From Arthrobacter alpinus (GTDB lineage: Bacteria; Actinomycetota; Actinomycetes; Actinomycetales; Micrococcaceae), in the NCBI RefSeq assembly GCF_001445575.1, contig NZ_CP013200.1:682001-746000 (forward strand): a DNA stretch of 64,000 nt, in the 5' to 3' direction. Below the pieces are notes generated by a model. That model did not search any database. It worked only from the letters and a program-made list of their open reading frames with translations, and had not been told where the DNA came from. This document shows, one piece after another, positions 41,682-49,970 of this stretch. The translations under genes and the position numbers were made by a program. Each line of letters begins with the position of its first letter. The stretch's first letter is position 1.

Positions 41682-43079
41682 ATGGGACGCACGTCAAAAG
41701 CTGTGACGAGCGGCTTGCTCATCTGCGCGCTGGCCGCCGTATCCGTTCCGGCCGGGCTGTACCTGGCCCCCGCGTTCCTTCCGCAGGACCCTGCCGCCGT
41801 GGCTGTCGTGCCGGCGGCCCAGCTGGCACCTGCCACCATCAGCACCCTGACCGGCGTTAACCCGCTGTCCAAGGAAGCGCCCCTTCCGGACGCGGACCAG
41901 CTCTCGGAGGAGCTGAAAAAGGCCCTGATGTACGACGGCGAGGGCACCTTCAGCATGTACGTCACCGATGTGTCTTCCGGCACCGAGCTGTTTTCCCAGG
42001 ACGGGAAGATGGCGCGAATTCCGGCGTCGAACTTGAAGTTGCTGACAGCGGCGGCAGCGCTGAAAACGCTGGGCCCGGACACGCGTTTGCGCACAGAAGT
42101 CCGCACCGGGGATAGTCCCCAAGAAATTGTCCTGCGGGGTGGCGGTGACGCCATGCTTGCAGCAGGGGAAAGCGATCCCGAATCCGTCATGGGGTACGCG
42201 GGTCTGGCCACCTTGGCGAAAGAAACGGCTGCTGCATTAACCAAGGCCAAGGTAAAAGAGCCCATCACACTCAGTGTTGATGACACCTTGTTCACAGGGC
42301 CTGCCCTGAACCCCAAATGGGCCAAGGGCGATGTGGACGCCGGTGAGATTGCGCCCATTTTCCCGCTCGCCCTCAATGCCGGCCGGGTTGAACCGGGGGT
42401 GCTAAGCGGCCCCCGCCCACAGGATTCGGCAATGGTGGCGGCGCAAGCGTTTGCCGAGGCACTCGCAGACGCCGGGGTAACCACCACAGAAACCATTTCT
42501 CGTGCCAGCGGGACCGGCGCAACCCTGGCTGCGGTGGATTCGGCCACGGTCGCCCAGCAGACCCAGTACATGCTGGATGAATCGGATAACTATGTGGCAG
42601 AAGTCATGGGCCGGATGGTGGCGGTGACGTTGGATCGCGAGGCCAGCAACACCTCAGCCGTGGCCGCCGTCCGCCAAGTGGTAGAGGAACTGGGCCTGCC
42701 TTTAGACGGCGTTGTCACCACCGATAACAGCGGCCTGGCCGAAGGTAACTTGATCAGCGCCGAACGCTTGGCAAAGATGGTGACCTTGCTGCTGGCCGAC
42801 CCCACATCCAACATTGGAGCGGCCTTGCCCGGACTGCCGATTGCTGGCCTCAGCGGCTCCCTGGCCCAACGTTTTACAGCGGAACCCCAGCTGAGCGGGG
42901 CAGGTGTGGTGCGCGCCAAAACCGGCTCGCTCAATGAGGTCAGCGCACTATCCGGTTACGTCATCAACTCCCACGGCCGGCTGTTGGCCTTCTCAATCCT
43001 CGGCAATGGCCTCACCGGTGGGGCCGCTGCGGCACGCCCCGTGCTGGACGGAGCCGCAGCGGTCTTAGCGGAAAGCTAG
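41682..43079 (+). CDS. dacB: D-alanyl-D-alanine carboxypeptidase (PBP4 type)
   Basis: 465 residues. An N-terminal signal or anchor (TSGLLICALAAVSVPAGLYL) is followed by the S13 peptidase fold. Catalytic motifs are SxxK at 116-119 (SNLK), SDN at 301-303 and KTG at 413-415. It trims or cleaves peptidoglycan stem peptides outside the membrane. The stop overlaps the convergent CotH gene by four bases. In many actinobacteria the next gene is the DUF2342 protease followed by tilS; here 9.4 kb intervene. Confidence 0.93.
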   Translation: MGRTSKAVTSGLLICALAAVSVPAGLYLAPAFLPQDPAAVAVVPAAQLAPATISTLTGVNPLSKEAPLPDADQLSEELKKALMYDGEGTFSMYVTDVSSGTELFSQDGKMARIPASNLKLLTAAAALKTLGPDTRLRTEVRTGDSPQEIVLRGGGDAMLAAGESDPESVMGYAGLATLAKETAAALTKAKVKEPITLSVDDTLFTGPALNPKWAKGDVDAGEIAPIFPLALNAGRVEPGVLSGPRPQDSAMVAAQAFAEALADAGVTTTETISRASGTGATLAAVDSATVAQQTQYMLDESDNYVAEVMGRMVAVTLDREASNTSAVAAVRQVVEELGLPLDGVVTTDNSGLAEGNLISAERLAKMVTLLLADPTSNIGAALPGLPIAGLSGSLAQRFTAEPQLSGAGVVRAKTGSLNEVSALSGYVINSHGRLLAFSILGNGLTGGAAAARPVLDGAAAVLAES

Positions 43080-44560
43080 CCTGCGAGGGCTTTCTCCAGA
43101 GCGTCGCCACGCTGTTTCAGGAAGGTGGCGATGGTGGCGGACTTGTCAGTGATGTCCTCCTGGCTCAGGCCATCGCTGGCAGGGATGGCAGCTGTGATGG
43201 TGGTCAGCAGCGATTGTGCAGTTCCGTCGTTGAATACTTGCTGATAGAGCTCCTGGTATGCGGACTTGTAGAGCGTCTGAAATTTGGTGGAGGCCAGGAA
43301 GCGGGTTTTGAGTGCGTTGCCGCCCATCCCGCCACCGGCACGGCCCATACCGCCGCCCATAGATATGGAATCATCAGGGCTGGCCGTGGCATTGCCGCTC
43401 AGAGCCAGATTCAGGTCCCAGGAGATGACGGAGATTTTCTTGGTGGTCAGGTTGTAGCTGAGGTAGTAGTTTTGGCCAGGTCCTGCCATGTCATCGGAGT
43501 TGGCCAGCAGATTCTGGGTTGCCGCGTACTTGGCAAAGGAAGCTACATCAACCCAGTTGGCTAGTTCGGAGTCAAACGTTGCCTCATCGGCTTCATCCAG
43601 CCACTTCAAGAAGCTGACAATGGGCGTTGCATCCTGAGAATCTTCCTTGTTCAACTGCTTGAACTGGTCCTTGTACGTTGCCAGATCATCACCTTGGTAG
43701 GTGAAGCTGGATTCGGCGTCTGCCTTGAAGATCACGCTTTCGCCGTCGTCAATGCTTTCCCCGTATTGCTCATCTGGGTTCTCCAGCAAGAGGCGAGTCT
43801 GCGTTGCGGAGCCGTTGACCGAATAAGTGGTGTAGGAATAGCGCTGGGTGGGCTGCCCCGTTGCCGCTGTGACGGACAAGGCCAGCGCTTCATTGATGAC
43901 AGGGGTGCCGGGGCGCAATGCCAGTTCGGTCAGACCGTCATATTCGGTGCCGTCAACGTACTTATCGAACCGGATCAGCAACGGTAACGACGCCGGATCA
44001 TCTGCCGAAATGTCTGAGGAAGCACCCATGCCGCCGCCGGGCATGCCGGCCATGTCCGTTGGCATATCGGTTGGCATTGTGCCATTGCCACCGGGACCCA
44101 TGCCAGCCATGTCGGTGGGCATATCGGTTGGCATGTCCGTTGGCATGGTGCCATCGCCACCGGGGCCCATGCCGCCAGCGCCGGGAGCGCCACCATTCTG
44201 ACCGCCTTGTGTGCCGCCCAGACCACGCAGGGTCGAGTTGCCCTTGAGTCTCACGCCAACATTTTCAATGAGGGTGCCGTCGATCGTGATGTCGGCACTG
44301 ATCCAGGCTTTATCGGATCCCGTTTTGTATGCTGCGATCATGGCGTCGTAGTCGTCATCGTCCCAGGCGAGGCTGACGGTGTGAGCCGCCGTGGCATCGA
44401 AAAGCCCTACGGACCCGGTGATGGAGGTGCCGCCTTTGCCCGTGACTGACGTTGTGCCAGAGTCGGAGCAGCCAGCCAGTGACAGTGCCAGCACGGCTGC
44501 CGTGGCGCAAAAGAATTGTGCTTTCTTACGGAACGTTTTCAGAAGTGGCTTTTTGGCCAT
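43076..44560 (-). CDS. CotH-kinase family lipoprotein with Met/Pro/Asp repeats
   Basis: 494 residues. A lipoprotein signal ends LSLAGC (Cys31). The CotH-type protein-kinase-like fold begins near 60 (TVSLAWDDDDYDAMIA, VGVRLKGNSTLRG) and continues after an insert with LLIRFDKYVDGTEYDGL, the ATP-site-like segment, then LLANSDDMAGPGQNYYLS and ISVISWDLNLALSG. An insert at 130-178 holds repeats of PTDM and GMGPGG. CotH proteins of spore formers phosphorylate coat proteins; this one would act outside the membrane. It is the last gene of an eight-gene same-strand block. Its substrate is unknown; the beta-helix lipoprotein next to it is a candidate. Confidence 0.88.
   Translation of the reverse strand: MAKKPLLKTFRKKAQFFCATAAVLALSLAGCSDSGTTSVTGKGGTSITGSVGLFDATAAHTVSLAWDDDDYDAMIAAYKTGSDKAWISADITIDGTLIENVGVRLKGNSTLRGLGGTQGGQNGGAPGAGGMGPGGDGTMPTDMPTDMPTDMAGMGPGGNGTMPTDMPTDMAGMPGGGMGASSDISADDPASLPLLIRFDKYVDGTEYDGLTELALRPGTPVINEALALSVTAATGQPTQRYSYTTYSVNGSATQTRLLLENPDEQYGESIDDGESVIFKADAESSFTYQGDDLATYKDQFKQLNKEDSQDATPIVSFLKWLDEADEATFDSELANWVDVASFAKYAATQNLLANSDDMAGPGQNYYLSYNLTTKKISVISWDLNLALSGNATASPDDSISMGGGMGRAGGGMGGNALKTRFLASTKFQTLYKSAYQELYQQVFNDGTAQSLLTTITAAIPASDGLSQEDITDKSATIATFLKQRGDALEKALAG
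44027..44173 (-). repeat. In-frame repeats within the CotH gene
   Basis: Two long units (GMGPGG.GTM followed by two or three PTDM and MA) and a shorter third make residues 130-178. At DNA level, words like ATGCCAACCGATATG recur with third-base changes. They sit as a low-complexity insert before the second half of the kinase-like domain. Confidence 0.75.
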
Positions 44561-44619
44561 GATTGAGTCCTTGCTGCCTTGGGGTGGTTGAAATTCAGGG
44601 AGAGGTATGAGCTGCGCGG

Positions 44620-46251
44620 CTAGCGGCGGCCCGGGCCGCCGCCGGAGGTGTAGTCGCCGGCAACTGCTGTCATTGCTTTTGTGGCTCCTGTGGTGGAGCC
44701 GGTACCCAGGCCTGCTTTCACATCGGCAGTGCCGCCGGTCAGGACGGTGTACGTTTCGCCAGCTGTGACTGTGGCGCTAGAGAAGACGATCGAGGCCACC
44801 GTCTTGGTTGGTACGAACGTTGCGACCACGGCCCCTGTTGAATCGGCGATGTGGACAACCGTGCCAGCACTTACAGCAGAGTCAAAGGTGATCTGAACCC
44901 CTGATTGGGTTGAGGTCGCGCTGGGTGTGACAGCCATTCCAGAGCTACCAGCCGCGGCAATGGTGCCGCCGGTCACGCTCAGATCGCCGTTCACATCCAG
45001 GGCGCCGTTACCGTCATTGCTCGGCCCGTTAATAACCACAGTGCCGCCGCTGATCGAGGCGGTGCCATTGGAATCAAGGCCGTCTCCTTCGGCGTTGACA
45101 GTCACGTCACCGCCGGAGATGTCCAGGGAGAAATCACCCACCGTGTCCATGCCGCCCCCGCCGCCGCCCATGCCGCCCGCAGGTGCGCCTTGTGGAGCAT
45201 CTTGTGCTCCAGTTTCCGTGTCGCCAGCGGTGGTATCGGTGATGGTGCTGGAGCCGCCAGCAGCATTGAGCCCGTCGTCGGTGGAGGTCACGTTGACTGT
45301 GCCGCCGGAGATAGCTATGTGGGCTGCCTCCAGCCCCTCCTCGGATTTGGAAACCGTGACGGTGCCATCGCTTATGGTCAGCGAGGTGGCGGCCTTGACG
45401 CCGTCGTCACCAGAAGCCACAGTAAGTTTTCCGCCAGCTACGAGCAGCCAGCCACGATTTGCATCGCTGTCATTGCTGGCCTTGAAGCCATCCCCGCCAG
45501 CCGTCACGTCATAGATGCCGTCGAGCAGAACGGTGTAGTCCTTGCCTGTGATGCCGTCGTCGACAGCCTTGACGGTGACATTGCCTGCGGCCAGCACCAG
45601 TCCGTCTTTGGTGACAATGCCATCGTTGTAGTTGCCATTGACGCTTAGTTTGCCTTTGCCGGCAATGGTCAGGTCAGCTAGTGAGTACACGGCCGCGTTG
45701 GCGGCATCCGTTCCGGTATCGGTATAGGTAGCGGCATCGCTAAGTGTGTTGGTGGTGCCGTCTTCGAGGAAGAGGAGCACCTCGTTGGCGCTTTGAATGT
45801 CAACGACAGATCCGGTTGAACTTGTCACCGTGGCATTGTCTAAAACGATGCGAACCACCTCGTCTCCTGCGGCAACCACCAGTTCACCATCGCTGAGATT
45901 TCCCGAAACTCGGTAGGTGCCGCCTGCGCTGATGGTGATCTTGTCTCCGTCAACAGCCACTGCGGCGGCGTCATTTCCGCCGGCGGTGCTGGCACCATTA
46001 GCCACGCTGATGGTGGTTTCCTTTGCCGCATCCCACGTCAGATCGTCCGCGTCGAAGTGGGTGCTTTCGGCGATGCTGCTAGCTAGTTCTGCCGCGGTCC
46101 CTGAGGTGGCCACGCTGGGAGCTGACGCCGCAGAACTGGAGGAAGCATCCGCCGTCGAACTTGTTGATTGGGTTGAACAGCCGGCCAGGGCTACGGCGAG
46201 GGCGAGTGCTACCACAGAGGTGGCGCGGTGTGCTCGGGAGAAGAAGTTCAT
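44620..46251 (-). CDS. Beta-helix (DUF4353/carbohydrate-binding-like) lipoprotein
   Basis: 543 residues. The lipobox ALAGC gives Cys25. The body has about ten strand-turn repeats such as GKLTVASGDDGVKAATSLTI, DGTVTVSKSEEGLEAAHIAI and GTVNVTSTDDGLNAAGG, the pattern of DUF4353 beta-helix proteins found with CotH and dockerin domains. A Gly/Met-rich linker (PAGGMGGGGGGMD) interrupts it. The C-terminus ends in a short Ig-like segment and GGGPGRR. It is probably a surface glycan-binding or scaffold protein. It lies 59 bases upstream of CotH on the same strand. Confidence 0.8.
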   Translation of the reverse strand: MNFFSRAHRATSVVALALAVALAGCSTQSTSSTADASSSSAASAPSVATSGTAAELASSIAESTHFDADDLTWDAAKETTISVANGASTAGGNDAAAVAVDGDKITISAGGTYRVSGNLSDGELVVAAGDEVVRIVLDNATVTSSTGSVVDIQSANEVLLFLEDGTTNTLSDAATYTDTGTDAANAAVYSLADLTIAGKGKLSVNGNYNDGIVTKDGLVLAAGNVTVKAVDDGITGKDYTVLLDGIYDVTAGGDGFKASNDSDANRGWLLVAGGKLTVASGDDGVKAATSLTISDGTVTVSKSEEGLEAAHIAISGGTVNVTSTDDGLNAAGGSSTITDTTAGDTETGAQDAPQGAPAGGMGGGGGGMDTVGDFSLDISGGDVTVNAEGDGLDSNGTASISGGTVVINGPSNDGNGALDVNGDLSVTGGTIAAAGSSGMAVTPSATSTQSGVQITFDSAVSAGTVVHIADSTGAVVATFVPTKTVASIVFSSATVTAGETYTVLTGGTADVKAGLGTGSTTGATKAMTAVAGDYTSGGGPGRR

Positions 46252-46262
46252 TGCTTGATTCC

Positions 46263-47048
46263 TTAGGTGTTCGCGGGCTGCGGCAAGGTGTGCCGCAGCG
46301 TGCGGTGCCAGCGGTTGGCAGGCAGTTCCGGCTTGAGGATCGCCAAGCCGGTGGCGAATTTTGAGATTCGGGAGGGGCGGATGCCGTTCTTCCAGAGGTA
46401 TTTGTCGAGCTGTCCAGGGGCGGATCCGGATTTGGTTTCCACCACGAGTTTGTCCGTCATGACCAGCGGATGCGCTCCGGGCAGCGACCAGGCGACGTTC
46501 ACATCGATCGTGGCCCTGCTGTTGGAATCCGGCAGGTACAAGGTGATCCGCCCGTAGACGGTTTCCAGGACCGGGGCCAAGTTTTCCGGTGGTGGCTGGC
46601 CGGTGCCGCCCAGAGTTTCGGCGATGTACGCGGCGCCCTCATCGGTGATGGTGGAGCGATTTTCGAGGCTATAGGGGATGCGTTCCTTGACGGTGATATT
46701 CCTCGATCCCTCCGTTTTGACTTCCAAGAAGCTCACGCCGCTGTCCAGATAGCTGCGGGTACGGATCTTGTAGCGCCGCCGCCGGCCATAGGCAGCCAAG
46801 TGGTAGCTCGCCAGATCAGGGGTGTCGAAGTACACCGAATCGTAGGGGAAAATCTGGCGGCCATTGGTGTCCAGGACCTGCATCTGGGCATCGAACTGTT
46901 CGAAAATCTTAGAGAAAGCCTCAGTCGGGACCAGGTATTTCCGATCGATGCGTTGTTGCAGTGCAGCCTTGACGTTCAGTTCTTCAAGATCAATGGTGGG
47001 CAGCTCTCCGAGCCGGTTACTCAGGGGAGTTTGGTAGCTCGCAATCAT
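46263..47048 (-). CDS. VTC-domain (polyphosphate polymerase-like) protein
   Basis: 261 residues. The VTC/CYTH-like tunnel fold is marked by QQRIDRKYLVPTEAFSKIF at the start, YDSVYFDTPDLASYH, then the basic RRRRYKIRTRSYLDSGVSFLEVK and a late VVETKSGSAPGQLDKYLW. In yeast Vtc4 the equivalent basic residues bind ATP and polyphosphate. Bacterial members are mostly uncharacterised; many lie next to DUF4956 genes, as here. The ATG overlaps the DUF4956 stop by four bases. Making polyphosphate or transferring phosphate to a surface polymer are possibilities. Confidence 0.88.
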   Translation of the reverse strand: MIASYQTPLSNRLGELPTIDLEELNVKAALQQRIDRKYLVPTEAFSKIFEQFDAQMQVLDTNGRQIFPYDSVYFDTPDLASYHLAAYGRRRRYKIRTRSYLDSGVSFLEVKTEGSRNITVKERIPYSLENRSTITDEGAAYIAETLGGTGQPPPENLAPVLETVYGRITLYLPDSNSRATIDVNVAWSLPGAHPLVMTDKLVVETKSGSAPGQLDKYLWKNGIRPSRISKFATGLAILKPELPANRWHRTLRHTLPQPANT

Positions 47049-47689
47049 GAGGCGCCGACCTGGTTAAAGATCCGGCCCTCTGCCCGTGGAAGCTGCTCTT
47101 GGAGCGGGCCTCGCGGTGCGGTGGTCAGGGTGTGGAGCTTGCGGGCCGGATCAACTGAAAAGCGCACATCCACCTGAGTTTTGTCGTTGACGAGGTCAAG
47201 GCACTGGACAATCACGGTGTGCACGGTGCCGCCGAGGACCTCTTCGAGCCTGTCCTTGAGAGCCTCCGAGTCGCTGATGGCCTGGTCAAGGATCACAGTT
47301 TGCTGCCGGTAGGTGGGAAGAACCATGGCGCTGTCACCAATGAACAGGACGAGCAGAATCAGGGCCATCAGGGACAGCGAGATCCATACCGGCTCAACGC
47401 CCAGACCGGCAATGAGGCCAAGGGCCAACGCGGAGAAGTAGTAGGCCACCTCATGCTGAGACAGTTCCGTGGAACGCAGACGGATGATGGACAGAACACC
47501 GAACAAGCCAAGGCCCAGGCCGACGCCGGCTCCCGAACCTGAGAGCGCGGTAGCGACTGCCAGCACACCAACATTGATGGCGAGATAGGAGACCACCAGA
47601 TCCCTGCGCCGGTGGCGGCGCAGGTACATGCCAAAGGTCATTACCGTAATAGCCACAAGATCGGCTGCTATAAAAATCCAAGCGTTCAT
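47045..47689 (-). CDS. DUF4956 membrane protein
   Basis: 214 residues. Four hydrophobic helices lie in the first 110 residues (WIFIAADLVAITVMTFGMYL, then DLVVSYLAINVGVLAVATAL and two more). A cytoplasmic C-terminal domain of about 100 residues follows, with DKTQVDVRFSVDPARK. The family's basic loop, SVIRLRSTEL-like, is seen as GVLSIIRLRSTELSQHEVAYYF. It is nearly always the partner of a VTC-domain protein and may form its membrane channel or anchor. Translation is coupled to the VTC gene. Confidence 0.87.
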   Translation of the reverse strand: MNAWIFIAADLVAITVMTFGMYLRRHRRRDLVVSYLAINVGVLAVATALSGSGAGVGLGLGLFGVLSIIRLRSTELSQHEVAYYFSALALGLIAGLGVEPVWISLSLMALILLVLFIGDSAMVLPTYRQQTVILDQAISDSEALKDRLEEVLGGTVHTVIVQCLDLVNDKTQVDVRFSVDPARKLHTLTTAPRGPLQEQLPRAEGRIFNQVGAS

Positions 47690-47726
47690 AGTTCACTCCA
47701 TATTCATCTTCAAGGGGTTCTACTAT

Positions 47727-48863
47727 CTAGATTTCCGCGCTAACCTGTGCTGAATCTGTGCTGACGGGCAGCTGCGCTTGTGAATGCGAAGATGTTGCAT
47801 TCCTCACCTGAGGTCCGGAGGGCACGGCGTCACGGGTACGGAACAGAAACCGCTTTTGTACGGAGAAACTCAGGAGGAACAGCAACAGTTCGGTCAATAT
47901 TTTGGCGGGGAAGATAGGCAAGCCTGCCTCGGTAAAGCTCCGCAGAAGCCCATAGTTGGCGCCGAGCAGAAGCACCACCAAGGCAAAGTAACGGCCGGCA
48001 GATGTGCGCAGCGGGAGGGACCTGCCCTCGGGGAATACCACGCGGCGGTTGACGGAGAAATTGACGCCAGCGCTGATGGCCCGGGCGCCTGCCACAGATA
48101 TCCACAAGGATCCGGTGGCGGCCATCAGGAGCAGGAACGCTACCGTGTCAACCAGAAATCCCAAGAATGACGAGCCAGAAAACTTCAGCAACGGCGTGTA
48201 AATACGCATCGAATCCCGCAGCGGACGAAAATGCGAGGACTCATTTTTGTCCAGGTAAATGGTGGCGATGGGCACGCTGTCCAGGCGGAACCCCCGGGCT
48301 CGTGCCTCGAGGAGGATGTTGAGTTCATATTCGTAGCGGTTCCCGCGAATGGACTGCAGCCAGGGCAGCAATTGTGCAGGGTAGCCACGGAGCCCGGTCT
48401 GGGTGTCGCGCAACCACGTTCCTGTGGCTAGTGCGAAGAACAGTCGCGTGGCGCTGTTGCCGATGTTGCTGCGCAGGGGCACCTGACCACTAAAGAGCCG
48501 TTCGCCCAGCACAATGGTCTCCTGCGCCCGCACCCGCTGCGCCACCTCAAGAATGTCAGTGAGCGTGTGTTGGCCGTCGCCGTCGGCGCACACCACATGG
48601 TGCCCCGGGTAGTTGGCGGCAATGTACCCAAAGCCAGTCTTGAGGGCTTGACCCTTGCCATGGTTGTTGGGGTAGCCGATCACGACGGCGCCTGCAGCCT
48701 GAGCCTGGGCAAAGATCGACTCGAAGGCGGGGCCGCTGCCGTCATTAACAATCAGGATCTGCAACTCTGCATTGGCCTTAGTGTTGGCCTTGGCCTGCTT
48801 CAGTTCCCTGATCAGTGAGGGGAGTTGTGCATCGGGTTCAAAGGACGGGATCAAAATGAACAT
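47727..48863 (-). CDS. Glycosyltransferase family 2 fused to GtrA-like flippase domain
   Basis: 378 residues from ATG 48863 (MFILIPSFEPD). The N-terminal 215 residues are a dolichyl-phosphate-mannose/glucose-type GT2: LIVNDGSGPAFESIF, VCADGDGQHTLTDIL (the DxD-type site) and LRDTQTGLRGYP. The C-terminal part from about 225 is a GtrA domain with four helices (LVDTVAFLLLMAATGSLWIS and others, plus SVNRRVVF). Normally these are two proteins that charge and flip a polyprenyl-phosphate sugar, so the fusion would do both steps. The gene overlaps the upstream glycosidase end. Confidence 0.88.
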   Translation of the reverse strand: MFILIPSFEPDAQLPSLIRELKQAKANTKANAELQILIVNDGSGPAFESIFAQAQAAGAVVIGYPNNHGKGQALKTGFGYIAANYPGHHVVCADGDGQHTLTDILEVAQRVRAQETIVLGERLFSGQVPLRSNIGNSATRLFFALATGTWLRDTQTGLRGYPAQLLPWLQSIRGNRYEYELNILLEARARGFRLDSVPIATIYLDKNESSHFRPLRDSMRIYTPLLKFSGSSFLGFLVDTVAFLLLMAATGSLWISVAGARAISAGVNFSVNRRVVFPEGRSLPLRTSAGRYFALVVLLLGANYGLLRSFTEAGLPIFPAKILTELLLFLLSFSVQKRFLFRTRDAVPSGPQVRNATSSHSQAQLPVSTDSAQVSAEI

Positions 48864-48870
48864 GGCGCGC

Positions 48871-49905
48871 CTACCGTGCCACGTAAAGAATGTCGGAGGT
48901 TTCACGTTCCTGGTTTTTACCCAGCGGATTGTTCACAAGCGAACCGTTGAAATACATGGTTGAAGAGCCGCCGCCATCAATGTTGTAGGCGGTAACGGCT
49001 CCCAAATCGAGCATGATCTGGGCCAGCTCAGTCATGGTGACACCTGTGCTGTAGCCGGTGGATCGTCCGTCCACCACCACGAAAACCAGTTCATTGGGGC
49101 CAAGGACGCCAATGGCCGTCCGTGGCTGTAACCCCTGAATGGAGTGGTTGCCGAAGTTGGTGTCAACCTCTACGGCGTCAATGCCAGCCTTCACACCGCC
49201 GTTTGCAATCAGAGATGGGCCAAAGGAGAGGGTGTTCCAGACGCCGGCGGCAATGAGCGCGGCGGCGTCTGTAGCAGTTTCCTCGTAGACCTCGACGGCG
49301 CCGTCGCGGTAGAAGGCGAGCCCTTCGCGGGCGCCCTTGTCACGAAAAATGACGCCGTTGCGAATCACGATCCCGGTGTCGCGGAAGCCGTAGTAGTCAC
49401 CGTTCACGGCAAAAATCGCATCCTTGCCCTCGGCAATGACAGAGGTTTTCTCAACGATGTTCGCGCCGAATTTATTCTCCGCAAAGGCCGATTTCAAGGC
49501 CGTCGCGTCCGTCAGCTTCAGGGTGGCAGTGAAGTAGCTCAGTGTCGACTCACCGCTGCCGTTGGTGACCTTCTCAATCGTCATTGCGGCGTTGTCGGAG
49601 GTAAATCCGTTGCTAGTGACCAGAGCCGCTGTGCCTGTGTCGGCGCTGGTGCTTGCGGAGCTGTTAGGGGCGCTCGCCGTGCTGCCGGTTTGGGACGCAG
49701 CCTGGCTGGCCTCATACGCGTCGACGTCGTTGATTTCGGTGTGTTCGAGAACGAACCGGTCCAGGGCCCAGGCCGTGGCCCCGCCGGCGGTTAGAAGCAG
49801 GCCCAGGGCGCCGCCAAGCACCGCGCGTCGAGTGGGGGTTTTCTTGGCGCCGCTACCGGGCGACGCAGCCAAGGGGTGGTCCGTTGGGGGAGGAGAAGTA
49901 GTCAT
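48871..49905 (-). CDS. Phosphodiester glycosidase family (NAGPA-like) exported protein
   Basis: 344 residues. A twin-arginine-like TRRAVLGGALGLLLTAGGATAW (about 25-46) exports or anchors it. A Ser/Thr/Ala-rich linker follows, then the NAGPA/DUF2233 domain: FAVNGDYYGFRDTGIVIRNG, RTAIGVLGPNELVFVVVDGR and the signature NIDGGGSSTMYFNG. The family includes the enzyme that uncovers mannose-6-phosphate by cutting a sugar-phosphate diester. Outside the cell here it could trim phosphodiester-linked glycans. It follows the sensor kinase by 65 bases and precedes the GT2-GtrA gene. Confidence 0.87.
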   Translation of the reverse strand: MTTSPPPTDHPLAASPGSGAKKTPTRRAVLGGALGLLLTAGGATAWALDRFVLEHTEINDVDAYEASQAASQTGSTASAPNSSASTSADTGTAALVTSNGFTSDNAAMTIEKVTNGSGESTLSYFTATLKLTDATALKSAFAENKFGANIVEKTSVIAEGKDAIFAVNGDYYGFRDTGIVIRNGVIFRDKGAREGLAFYRDGAVEVYEETATDAAALIAAGVWNTLSFGPSLIANGGVKAGIDAVEVDTNFGNHSIQGLQPRTAIGVLGPNELVFVVVDGRSTGYSTGVTMTELAQIMLDLGAVTAYNIDGGGSSTMYFNGSLVNNPLGKNQERETSDILYVAR

Positions 49906-49970
49906 ACTACTTTTTTAGTGGGCTACTCTGTGCCCCCAACGTGGTCTTTCTTGTGCCGCAGCTGTGAGCC

